Source: Hyphococcus sp.
GTDB lineage: Bacteria; Pseudomonadota; Alphaproteobacteria; Caulobacterales; Parvularculaceae
Assembly (NCBI GenBank): GCA_021776335.1
Contig: JAJFGB010000007.1
Location: forward strand, 186,001 to 250,000
Length of the DNA stretch: 64,000 nt
Reading direction: 5' to 3'
The notes below the pieces were generated by a model. It had not been told where the DNA came from. It ran no database searches and worked only from the letters and a program-made list of their open reading frames with translations. Below are positions 35,836-43,827 of this stretch, piece after piece; the stretch's first letter is position 1, and the number at the start of each line of letters is the position of its first letter. The translations under genes were made by a program, and so were the position numbers.

Positions 35836-37536
35836 ATGACCACAGACAATCTGCCGGCGCCTGGCGCCCCGGATATCGACATCGCCCGCGCTGCGGAAAT
35901 GAAACCGATTTTGCCATTGGCGGATGATCGCCTCGGTATCCCTGCTGATGCTTTGGTGCCTTTCGGTCACCACAAAGCAAAATTGTCGCTTGATTATATT
36001 TCCTCGATAGAAGATCGCCCTAAAGGCAAGCTTGTTCTGGTCACTGCCATCACGCCGACGCCGGCAGGCGAAGGCAAGACGACAACCAGTGTTGGCCTCA
36101 ATGACGGGCTTAATAAAATTGGCGTTAAGTCGATGGTTTGTCTGCGCGAACCGTCACTGGGGCCGTGCTTCGGCATGAAGGGCGGCGCTGCGGGTGGTGG
36201 GCGTGCGCAAGTTATACCCATGGAAGACATCAACCTCCACTTTAATGGAGATTTCCACGCCATAACGTCAGCCCATAGCCTTCTGGCGGCGTTGCTCGAC
36301 AATCATTTGCATTGGGGCAATGAACTCGACATTGATCCGCGCCGGGTAAACTGGCGGCGGGTGGTCGATATGAACGACAGGGCGCTCCGCCAAATTAATG
36401 TCGGCCTCGGCGGTCCAGCTCATGGCATCCCACGCGAAAGCGGTTTCGACATCACCGTTGCCTCCGAGATCATGGCGATCCTGTGTCTTGCCAATGATTT
36501 GCCGGACCTTCAGCGCCGCCTTGGCGATATTATTGTGGCGCGGCGTCGTGACAAGTCGCCTGTCACTGCACGTGATGTCGGCGCCGATGGCGCTATGGCG
36601 GTTTTGTTAAAGGATGCGCTTGCCCCTAATCTGGTTCAAAGCATTGAACATAACCCAGCCTTTATCCATGGCGGGCCATTTGCCAACATCGCCCATGGCT
36701 GCAATTCGGTGATGGCGACAAAAGCAGCGTTGTCGCTCGCTGACGTGGTCGTTACCGAAGCCGGTTTTGGCGCTGACCTTGGCGCAGAAAAGTTTCTTGA
36801 TATTAAATGCCGCCAATCAGGGCTGCGCCCTGATGCTGTTGTGCTGGTCGCCACTATTCGTGCGCTTAAAATGCAAGGCGGCGTTGCGAAGAAAGATCTG
36901 GGCGCCCCCGATGCAGCAGCGGTGGAAAACGGGTTGGTCAACATTATTCGCCATATCGACAATCTAAAACAATATGGCGTTACGCCAATCGTTGCGATCA
37001 ATCACTTTGTCAAAGATACGGACGAAGAAGTCGCTGTCCTTGAGCGCATGTGTAACGAGCAGGGCGTACGCGTGGCGCTCGCCAAACATTGGGCTGAGGG
37101 CGGCAATGGCGCTGTTGCGCTTGCGGAAGCGGTGATGGCGCAGCTGGATGAAGGTTCGCCTGACATCCAGTTGCTCTATGATGATGATATGGAGCTTGCG
37201 GAAAAAATAAATGCCGTCGCGACAAAGATTTATGGCGCGTCGAATATTTCGCTTTCCTCCGCGGCAGCGCGCAGCCTTAAAGAGTTCGAAACGCTCGGCT
37301 ATGGCAACCTGCCGGTCTGTATTGCAAAAACACAATACAGCTTTTCCACCGACCCAACCTATCTGGGGGCGCCATCCGGACATATTCTGGAAGTGCGTGA
37401 AGCGCGCCTTTCCGCCGGCGCCGGATTTGTTGTCGCTGTCTGCGGCGATATCATGACCATGCCTGGTCTGCCGCGTAAGCCGGCGGCGCTCGAAATCGGT
37501 CTGAATGATCAGGGTGAGATCGTCGGCCTCGCTTAA
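35836..37536 (+). CDS. fhs: Formate-tetrahydrofolate ligase
   Basis: This ATP-dependent cytoplasmic enzyme makes 10-formyl-THF from formate and THF. The 566-aa length matches the family (about 555-560). The P-loop [12 protein letters not shown] is near 75-86, followed by [19 protein letters not shown] and the [11 protein letters not shown] region of the active site. It lies after the fds-fdhD operon, behind a putative terminator and a 200-base AT-rich gap, so it probably has its own promoter, but the placement links formate oxidation with one-carbon assimilation. The start ATG has no strong ribosome-binding site. Confidence 0.97.
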   Translation: MTTDNLPAPGAPDIDIARAAEMKPILPLADDRLGIPADALVPFGHHKAKLSLDYISSIEDRPKGKLVLVTAITPTPAGEGKTTTSVGLNDGLNKIGVKSMVCLREPSLGPCFGMKGGAAGGGRAQVIPMEDINLHFNGDFHAITSAHSLLAALLDNHLHWGNELDIDPRRVNWRRVVDMNDRALRQINVGLGGPAHGIPRESGFDITVASEIMAILCLANDLPDLQRRLGDIIVARRRDKSPVTARDVGADGAMAVLLKDALAPNLVQSIEHNPAFIHGGPFANIAHGCNSVMATKAALSLADVVVTEAGFGADLGAEKFLDIKCRQSGLRPDAVVLVATIRALKMQGGVAKKDLGAPDAAAVENGLVNIIRHIDNLKQYGVTPIVAINHFVKDTDEEVAVLERMCNEQGVRVALAKHWAEGGNGAVALAEAVMAQLDEGSPDIQLLYDDDMELAEKINAVATKIYGASNISLSSAAARSLKEFETLGYGNLPVCIAKTQYSFSTDPTYLGAPSGHILEVREARLSAGAGFVVAVCGDIMTMPGLPRKPAALEIGLNDQGEIVGLA

Positions 37537-37609
37537 GGCGATCATTTTGGCGCCAAAAAGATAGACTCGGCAAACCTGGTTACGGGGCACAGGCGAGACG
37601 GCGTGATAT

Positions 37610-38563
37610 TTACGCCGCTTCGCTGGATGCCTCTTCGGCAGCGAGAAATTTTTCCGCTTCAAGCGCCGCCATGCACCCCATGCCGGCGGCTGTGACGGCC
37701 TGACGATAGATATCGTCAGTAACGTCGCCAGCAGCATAGACGCCCGGGATCGCTGTCGCTGTAGAATCCGGCGCTGTTTGCAGATAGCCGCCCTGTTTCA
37801 TGGCCAGCTTGTCGACAAAAAGCTCCGTAGACGGCTTATGTCCGATGGCGATGAACACGCCGTCCACATTAACGTCGTGGGTTTCGCCTGTGCTTGCGTG
37901 TTTTAACCTTGCGCCAGTGACGCCAAGCGGGTCGCTGTCGCCGAGTATTTCATCGAGCGCGTGGTCCCAGATGATGTCGATATTTTCCTTGTTGAAAAGG
38001 CGCGTCTGCAAAATCTTTTCCGCGCGCAATTCATTGCGGCGATGAACCAGCGTCACTTTTTTTGCCAGGCCTGACAGGTAAAGGGCTTCTTCCACTGCCG
38101 TGTTGCCGCCGCCGACAACCAATACGTCTTTACCGCGGTAGAAAAATCCGTCGCAAGTAGCGCAGGCTGAAACGCCAAAACCCTGGAATTTTTCCTCTGT
38201 AGGAAGGCCCAGCCATTTTGCCTGGGCGCCGGTCGCGATCACCAGCACGTCCGCTTCATAGGTTTCTCCGCTATCGCCCTGCAGGACGAAGGGGCGCTTT
38301 GACAGATCAACGTCGGTGATGATGTCGGCGATGAATTCGGTTCCTACATGCTCAGCCTGTTTTTGCATTTGTTCCATCAGCCACGGGCCCTGAACAACGT
38401 CCGCAAAACCAGGGTAGTTTTCAACGTCGGTGGTGATGGTCATTTGGCCGCCGGGCTGCAAGCCATGAACAAGCGTCGGGCTCAGCCCCGCGCGAGCGGC
38501 ATAAATTGCAGCAGTGAGGCCCGCAGGCCCTGAACCCAAAATCAACAGGCGTGTTTTTTTCAC
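37610..38563 (-). CDS. trxB: Thioredoxin-disulfide reductase
   Basis: TrxB uses NADPH and FAD to reduce thioredoxin. The 317-aa protein has the FAD motif GSGPAGLTAAIYAARAG at 10-26, the redox CATC at 134-137, the NADPH motif VVGGGNTAVEEALYL near 148-162, and the C-terminal FAD motif GVYAAGDV. It is convergent with fhs (73-base gap) and divergent from the homogentisate dioxygenase-like gene. The C-terminal EEASSEAA tail is slightly longer than in E. coli. Confidence 0.96.
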   Translation of the reverse strand: MKKTRLLILGSGPAGLTAAIYAARAGLSPTLVHGLQPGGQMTITTDVENYPGFADVVQGPWLMEQMQKQAEHVGTEFIADIITDVDLSKRPFVLQGDSGETYEADVLVIATGAQAKWLGLPTEEKFQGFGVSACATCDGFFYRGKDVLVVGGGNTAVEEALYLSGLAKKVTLVHRRNELRAEKILQTRLFNKENIDIIWDHALDEILGDSDPLGVTGARLKHASTGETHDVNVDGVFIAIGHKPSTELFVDKLAMKQGGYLQTAPDSTATAIPGVYAAGDVTDDIYRQAVTAAGMGCMAALEAEKFLAAEEASSEAA

Positions 38564-38704
38564 GTCTTCCTCGCTTAGCGTTATCAGGAGCGCTCTGACA
38601 TGGGCGAGCCTCGCCCGGTGCGCAATAGGGTAGGATGGTCTCTCGCGCAGGCGTTACCAAAGCCCGACGATTGAGGAAAGGGCGGCTTTTCCCCCGCTAT
38701 TGCG

Positions 38705-38752
38705 GGGCCAGGTCAAAAATGGTAACAAATGTTACTAATTTTGACCTGGCCC
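38705..38752. repeat. 48-nt two-step inverted repeat (REP/MITE-like hairpin)
   Basis: GGGCCAGGTCAAAA (38705-38718) pairs perfectly with TTTTGACCTGGCCC (38739-38752), and GTAAC (38722-38726) with GTTAC (38731-38735) around an AAAT loop. The outer arm is 14 bp. It ends 25 bases before the dioxygenase start, between divergent genes. It is not followed by a T-run beyond the arm. The shape, two imperfect steps with GGGYCAGGTC ends, recalls REP/RAYT-type extragenic palindromes. A regulatory hairpin in the dioxygenase leader is the alternative. Confidence 0.65.
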
Positions 38753-38777
38753 TAAAATCCGTCCAAAGGAGGCGATC

Positions 38778-39920
38778 ATGGCGCGCAAATGGATTACCGC
38801 ATCCCGGATTGAGGGTGAGGCGTCACGCCAGGCCCATGCGGATATGCCGGCCGGCACCTATGAGCGTGAGATGTCCAAGGAGGGTTTTTTCGGGCCCGCG
38901 GCGTTCATGCATCACAGACGTCCGCCGACAGGATGGGTGAATTTTGAAGGACCGTTGCGTCCACGCGCCTATGACCTTGCTGCGTTGAAAGCGCCAGGCG
39001 CCAGCCCGTGGCAGGCGCCGCGGATCCTGCACAATCAGGCGACCGATATCCGGTTTTGGAAACTCGACGCGCCCATGCAGTCGCTTGTTCGCAATGGCGA
39101 TGGCGATCAGCTTTTATTCATTCATCAAGGGGCCGGTGATCTTTTTTGCGATTACGGCCACCTTGCTTTTGAAGCAGGCGATTATCTGATGTTGCCGCGC
39201 GGAACCATGTGGCGGTTGGCGCCGTCATCGTCGACTGCAATTTTAACGATCGAAGCGACAAACACCCATTTCACTTTGCCGGACAGGGGGCTGATGGGAC
39301 CACACGCTGTATTCGATCCCGCCATGCTTGATGCGCCGACGATCAATGAGCAATTTAGGGATCACCAGGCCGACGATGGTGAAACCCGGGTTGAGATCAA
39401 AAAACGCGGTGAAGTCTCCGTCGCGACTTATCCCTATAACCCGCTTGATGTTGTGGGCTGGCATGGCGAATTATCGCCGGTGCGCTTGAATGTTCGTCAT
39501 ATTCGCCCGCTTATGAGCCATCGCTATCATGTACCGCCTTCGGCGCATACGACATTTATGTCGGATCGCTTTGTTGTTTGCACATTCGCGCCGCGCCCGT
39601 TTGAAACCGATCCCGGCGCGTTGAAAGTACCGTTCTTTCATAATAATGACGATTATGATGAGGTGCTTTTCTATCACGCGGGCGATTTTTTCAGCCGCGA
39701 TAATATTGATGGCGGGATGATGACGTTTCATCCGTCGGGGTTCACGCACGGCCCGCATCCCAAAGCACTCAAAAATATGCTTGAGCAGAAAAAACCTGGC
39801 ACAGATGAATATGCGGTGATGATCGATACGCGCGATCCGCTTGAGGTCGGCGAAGATGCTGAAGCGGTTGAAAACAAGGACTACGTCAATAGCTGGAAAA
39901 CGCAGGGCGCAGCTGAGTGA
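38778..39920 (+). CDS. Homogentisate 1,2-dioxygenase-like protein (short form)
   Basis: Homogentisate dioxygenase opens the ring of homogentisate to maleylacetoacetate in Tyr/Phe breakdown using Fe(II). The 380-aa protein is shorter than standard HmgA (about 430-445) but keeps the cupin core and likely iron ligands: FHNNDDYDEVLFYH (Glu ligand near 309) and HPSGFTHGPHP (His ligand near 328). AAAGGAGG lies seven bases upstream of the ATG, an excellent ribosome-binding site. A fumarylacetoacetate hydrolase-family gene lies downstream, supporting an aromatic-ring pathway, but HPD and maleylacetoacetate isomerase are absent here, so the exact substrate is not certain. Confidence 0.8.
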   Translation: MARKWITASRIEGEASRQAHADMPAGTYEREMSKEGFFGPAAFMHHRRPPTGWVNFEGPLRPRAYDLAALKAPGASPWQAPRILHNQATDIRFWKLDAPMQSLVRNGDGDQLLFIHQGAGDLFCDYGHLAFEAGDYLMLPRGTMWRLAPSSSTAILTIEATNTHFTLPDRGLMGPHAVFDPAMLDAPTINEQFRDHQADDGETRVEIKKRGEVSVATYPYNPLDVVGWHGELSPVRLNVRHIRPLMSHRYHVPPSAHTTFMSDRFVVCTFAPRPFETDPGALKVPFFHNNDDYDEVLFYHAGDFFSRDNIDGGMMTFHPSGFTHGPHPKALKNMLEQKKPGTDEYAVMIDTRDPLEVGEDAEAVENKDYVNSWKTQGAAE

Positions 39921-40147
39921 CGGCGCGCACCCAGCATCCAGACCCTGATGCGCTGTGTTGCGAGTCGATGCAGGCTGCGCTGGAAATGAATTGCGACAGT
40001 CATGACGATCCGTTTGAATGTCCTGACAGTTTGATTGCCTATAATGAGGCGTTCAAACAGTTCGCTCTTATTGTTCATGATGGCGGCCGGGACGTCGTGA
40101 TCATTCGACATTGCCCATGGTGTGGCGCTGCATTGGCTGCCGCATAA
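39917..40147 (+). CDS. Small DUF6980-type cysteine-rich protein
   Basis: The 76-aa protein starts at GTG 39917, overlapping the dioxygenase stop by four bases, so it is translationally coupled. It has CCESM near 14-18, a central IAYNEAFKQFALIVHDGG and a C-terminal HCPWCG, the arrangement of the DUF6980 family (unknown function). The cysteines could bind zinc. The role in the operon is unknown. Confidence 0.75.
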   Translation: MTARTQHPDPDALCCESMQAALEMNCDSHDDPFECPDSLIAYNEAFKQFALIVHDGGRDVVIIRHCPWCGAALAAA

Positions 40148-40178
40148 GACGATAATGTCAGGTTCCGGGCGGTAATAT

Positions 40179-41126
40179 TTAGCGCGGGTTTATTTCTGAG
40201 CTGACGACTTTCTTAATTCGTCGCGAATGGCGCCGGAGATAGGATAGGGTCGTTATACCGGCGGTGTATTCCTCGTGGTTTTTTTTCACTGTGGCCGCCA
40301 GATCGTAGTCAAATGGCAGGCCCCGCGGATCGCCCTGTTTTACCAGAAAGAATGATGTCGGGCCGTCTTCGTGCAACATTTGAAAACCAGTGCGGTCTAG
40401 CGCGTGGAGAAGATTGTCGCGTGAAAAACCGAGCACGTGGGCGAAATGCAAACAGTCAAAGCCTTTCAATACATAATTCTGCATATCCGGCGTTTCGAGA
40501 TATAAAACGCCGTCATCAGCAAGCCATTCATGGATCTGCTTGAGCGCCGCAATTGGTTCATTGAGATGTTCGAGTACGTGAAGACAGGAAATGCCGTCAA
40601 AGCTCTTTGGCCCATAGTCCATTTCACGCCATGAGCCCACGCGAATTGTGCTTTCGCCGCCGGTTTCTTCAGCCAATTTATCCTGCGCAAAAGATCCGTA
40701 GTCGGCGCCTTGCTCAAAGCCATGCGCTTCACACCCTTGTGACGCCAGCGTGCGAACGATTTCACCGGAACCGCAGCCAAAATCGAGAAACCGAGCAGAC
40801 TTTTTGAACCCTATAATATCGCCCATGCGATTTGTGCGGCGCGCAGCTTCGCGTTGCTTTTTGACCTGATGCGATTTTCGGGGGCGAAGAAACGCGAACT
40901 GATATTCAGCGCGATATGACGATGCATAAAAACGATCAAGCTCTGCATCTGTCGGCATGGGATTTGTGAATAAAAGCCCGCACTTAAAACACAGATGCGT
41001 CGAAAGAAGCTTTATTCTGCGATCAAATTTCGCGATCCGGCCGTGATTGTCTGCGCCACAGACCGGGCAATCGACTATTGCGCCAATATATGGGTAGCCG
41101 GTGAAAGGGAGGAAATTTTGCAGCAA
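40179..41126 (-). CDS. Class I SAM-dependent methyltransferase with N-terminal zinc ribbon
   Basis: The 315-aa protein starts with a CPVCG...CFKCG zinc ribbon (about 20-50), then a Rossmann methyltransferase domain with motif I FLDFGCGSGEI near 113-123, LHVLEHLNEP near 184-193 and the post-motif region YLETPD. This architecture is common in methyltransferases next to polysaccharide or lipid loci. The gene is on the opposite strand and interrupts the aromatic-catabolism-like genes. Substrate unknown. Confidence 0.85.
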   Translation of the reverse strand: MLQNFLPFTGYPYIGAIVDCPVCGADNHGRIAKFDRRIKLLSTHLCFKCGLLFTNPMPTDAELDRFYASSYRAEYQFAFLRPRKSHQVKKQREAARRTNRMGDIIGFKKSARFLDFGCGSGEIVRTLASQGCEAHGFEQGADYGSFAQDKLAEETGGESTIRVGSWREMDYGPKSFDGISCLHVLEHLNEPIAALKQIHEWLADDGVLYLETPDMQNYVLKGFDCLHFAHVLGFSRDNLLHALDRTGFQMLHEDGPTSFFLVKQGDPRGLPFDYDLAATVKKNHEEYTAGITTLSYLRRHSRRIKKVVSSEINPR

Positions 41127-41292
41127 GACAATGCCCGTTTTCGCTTAGAGAAGCCGCTCTTCTGTAACGCTTTTTGCGAAACGGCAAGGTCGGAGATTTA
41201 CCCGGATAGCGCCGCTACCGCCAGCCGAATATCATTGCCCATGATGGGTCCCGGCGTTAGGTTCCGCTGGATAATGCCGCTGGAGAAATATT

Positions 41293-42309
41293 TTGACTGA
41301 TGTTCGCGCCTGGGCCGCTGACGGCCCACATAAGGAATTCGAGCCGTTTGAGTATAGGCTTGATCCCATTGGCGTCGATGAAGTGGAAATTGAGGTCGAT
41401 TATTGCGGGCTATGTCATTCCGATCTCTCGATGTGGACCAATGAATGGGGACGTACGCAATATCCCTTTGTCGGCGGACATGAGGTGGTTGGCCGCATAA
41501 GGGCGGTGGGTGCGCAAGTCCCCAATCTGAAAACCGGCGACAAGGTTGGTCTTGGCTGGTTTGCGCGCAGTGATCTTGCGACCCCGCAGTCCCTGGCCGG
41601 CGACCATCATCTGTCACCGGGCAATGAAGCCACGATTATGGGCCGCCATGGCGGGTTTGCAGATATTGTGCGGTGTCAGTGGCCATGGGCAACGCCGCTG
41701 CCTGACGATCTCGATATCGCAAAAGCCGGTCCTTTATTTTGCGGCGGCATTACAGTGTTCAGCCCGATTGTCAGTTTTGGCGTTAAACCGACAGACAGGG
41801 TCGGTGTCATCGGTATCGGCGGGCTTGGTCATCTCGCAACGCAGTTTCTCAACAAATGGGGCTGCGAAGTGACGGCTTTCACCTCATCGCCTGATAAGGC
41901 CGAAGAGGCGAAGAAATTTGGCGCCCACAAAACGCTGAATTCCCGTGATCCGAAATCATGGAAAGAAGCTTATGGGCGGTTCGATTTTCTACTGGTGACT
42001 GTGAATGTAACGCTGGACTGGCAAAGATTGGCGACGACGCTGGCGCCAAAAGGGCGGCTGCATTTTGTCGGCGCCGTGCAGGAACCAGTACCCGTACATG
42101 TGCCGTCGATCATGGGCGGTCAGAAACAGGTGAGTGCGTCGCCGCTTGGGTCGCCGGCGACAGTGATGCAGATGCTTGAATTTTGCGGTCGTCACGAGAT
42201 TGCGCCGCTCACAGAGCAATTTAAGATGTCGGACATTAACGCGGCGATCGAGCATCTTGAGGCCGGCAAGGCGCGCTACCGGATAGTGTTGGAAAACGAT
42301 TTTAAGTAG
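41293..42309 (+). CDS. Zinc-type alcohol/aldehyde dehydrogenase (YahK/Ahr-like) lacking the structural zinc site
   Basis: The 338-aa medium-chain dehydrogenase starts at TTG 41293, with GGAGA six bases upstream. The catalytic zinc ligands are present: Cys38 in CGLCHSD and His63-Glu64 in GGHEVVG, with Cys near 148 in FCGGITVF. The NAD(P) motif GIGGLGHLA is near 177. The four cysteines that normally bind structural zinc (C-x2-C-x2-C-x7-C) are replaced by Asp94, Thr97, Ser100 and Ser108 in WFARSDLATPQSLAGDHHLSP. Relatives reduce aldehydes with NADPH. It begins a block with the ABM-like and FAH-family genes. Confidence 0.85.
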   Translation: MTDVRAWAADGPHKEFEPFEYRLDPIGVDEVEIEVDYCGLCHSDLSMWTNEWGRTQYPFVGGHEVVGRIRAVGAQVPNLKTGDKVGLGWFARSDLATPQSLAGDHHLSPGNEATIMGRHGGFADIVRCQWPWATPLPDDLDIAKAGPLFCGGITVFSPIVSFGVKPTDRVGVIGIGGLGHLATQFLNKWGCEVTAFTSSPDKAEEAKKFGAHKTLNSRDPKSWKEAYGRFDFLLVTVNVTLDWQRLATTLAPKGRLHFVGAVQEPVPVHVPSIMGGQKQVSASPLGSPATVMQMLEFCGRHEIAPLTEQFKMSDINAAIEHLEAGKARYRIVLENDFK

Positions 42310-42322
42310 GCGGAGACGTTTT

Positions 42323-42643
42323 ATGATTTGCCGTTATTGGCGGGGCTGGACAACACCGGAGAATGCGAACGCCTATCAACGCGTTCTGACCGAAGAGGTT
42401 ATTCCAGGCATAGAGGCGCGTAATATCCCTGGATTTCAACGTATTCAAATGATGCGCCGTGATCTTGGTGACGAAGTTGAGTTCGCGACGACCATGTTTT
42501 GGGAGTCACTTGGTGCGATTAAGGAATTTGTCGGTGATGACATTGAAGTTGCACATGTGCCCGCCGCGGCACAGGCTGTGTTGAAACGATGGGATCAGCG
42601 ATCAGCGCATTATGAAGTTTTCAGCAACAGGGAGCAGGTATGA
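42323..42643 (+). CDS. Small ABM-like (antibiotic biosynthesis monooxygenase fold) protein
   Basis: The 106-aa protein has the ferredoxin-like ABM pattern: CRYWRGWTTPENANAYQRVL (first strand and helix), GFQRIQMMRR (second strand) and FATTMFWESLGAIKEFVG (third strand, helix). Such proteins act as cofactor-free monooxygenases or simply as small binding proteins. It lies 13 bases after the dehydrogenase and overlaps the next start by 4 bases. Function not known. Confidence 0.65.
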   Translation: MICRYWRGWTTPENANAYQRVLTEEVIPGIEARNIPGFQRIQMMRRDLGDEVEFATTMFWESLGAIKEFVGDDIEVAHVPAAAQAVLKRWDQRSAHYEVFSNREQV

Positions 42644-43653
42644 AACTCGCCTCACTAAAGCACGCCCGTGACGGCAAGCTTGTCATCGTTTCAAAAGATT
42701 TAACGCGCTATACTGATGCCACACGTATTGCGCCGACGCTGCAAGCTGCGCTGGACGACTGGGCGCATATAGAGCCGGAGCTGCGCGCATTGGCGCAAAG
42801 TCTCGAAGCTGGCGCTGCCCCGGTTGAGCGCTTTCATGAACGCGATTGCGCCTCGCCGCTGCCGCGCGCCTATCAGTGGGCGGATGGGTCAGCCTACATC
42901 AATCACGTAGAGCTTGTGCGCAAAGCGCGCGGCGCCGAAGTGCCGGAGAGCTTTTATGAAGACCCGCTGATGTATCAGGGCGGTTCTGATTCCTTTCTGG
43001 GCCCCCGTGATGATATCGCCATGCCCACCGATGATGGTTGGGGCATTGATATGGAAGCGGAGATCGCGGTGATCACCGACGATGTCCCCATGGGTGTAAC
43101 ACCGGGCGAAGCGGGACAGCATATCCGTCTCGTCATGCTGGTGAACGACGTATCGCTGCGCGGCCTGATCCCGGGTGAGCTCGCAAAAGGCTTTGGTTTC
43201 TTCCAGTCAAAACCATCGTCGGCTTTTAGTCCCTGTGCTGCGACGCCCGAAGAACTGGGCGCGGCATGGGATGGGGGCGCTCTCCATCTTCCCTTGCTTG
43301 TGCGTTATAATGGCGAGGAATTCGGTCGCGCTAATGCCGGTGTCGATCTTACGTTCAACTTTCCGCAATTGATCGCCCATGCGGCGAAGTCGCGCCCGTT
43401 ATGCGCCGGGACGATTATCGGGTCAGGCACGGTTTCCAACAAACTAGAGGATGGCCCTGGAAAACCGGTTCGCGAGGGCGGCGCCGGCTATTCCTGTATC
43501 GCCGAGATTCGCATGATCGAAACCATCAGAGACGGCGCCGCAAAGACGCCCTTTATGAAATTTGGCGATACCGTCGAAATTAAGATGAAGGACAAGGACG
43601 GCCATTCAATTTTTGGTTCTATTGAACAAAATGTTGCGAAATACGAACAATGA
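42640..43653 (+). CDS. Fumarylacetoacetate hydrolase-family protein
   Basis: The 337-aa protein has the FAH-fold C-domain with metal-binding residues in GWGIDMEAEIAVITDD near 130-145 (Glu-x-Glu pair), LVNDVSLRGL near 167-176, and the catalytic-site segment PLCAGTIIGSGTVSN near 254-268. FAH splits fumarylacetoacetate into fumarate and acetoacetate, the last step after homogentisate dioxygenase. The family also contains oxaloacetate decarboxylases and hydrolases of other acylpyruvates, but the dioxygenase nearby favours the aromatic route. It overlaps the previous gene by 4 bases (ATGA). Confidence 0.88.
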   Translation: MKLASLKHARDGKLVIVSKDLTRYTDATRIAPTLQAALDDWAHIEPELRALAQSLEAGAAPVERFHERDCASPLPRAYQWADGSAYINHVELVRKARGAEVPESFYEDPLMYQGGSDSFLGPRDDIAMPTDDGWGIDMEAEIAVITDDVPMGVTPGEAGQHIRLVMLVNDVSLRGLIPGELAKGFGFFQSKPSSAFSPCAATPEELGAAWDGGALHLPLLVRYNGEEFGRANAGVDLTFNFPQLIAHAAKSRPLCAGTIIGSGTVSNKLEDGPGKPVREGGAGYSCIAEIRMIETIRDGAAKTPFMKFGDTVEIKMKDKDGHSIFGSIEQNVAKYEQ

Positions 43654-43827
43654 GATTCAGCTATAAATGAAGATTTGCGCCGGATTGTGTCCAGAAATCA
43701 TCAGGCGCACAGAATTTGTGTGATTGTAGACCGGATGATAAAAAAATGATCGGCGTTAATGTTGTAAATAATGCCATTTCTGCCTCAACTCCAACTCAAA
43801 GAGTGCAGTAATAGCTGAGGATTGAAA

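Noticed and set aside
36964-37737. 257-aa open frame on the minus strand
   Set aside because: It overlaps the 3' ends of fhs and trxB, both certain genes, and has no support.
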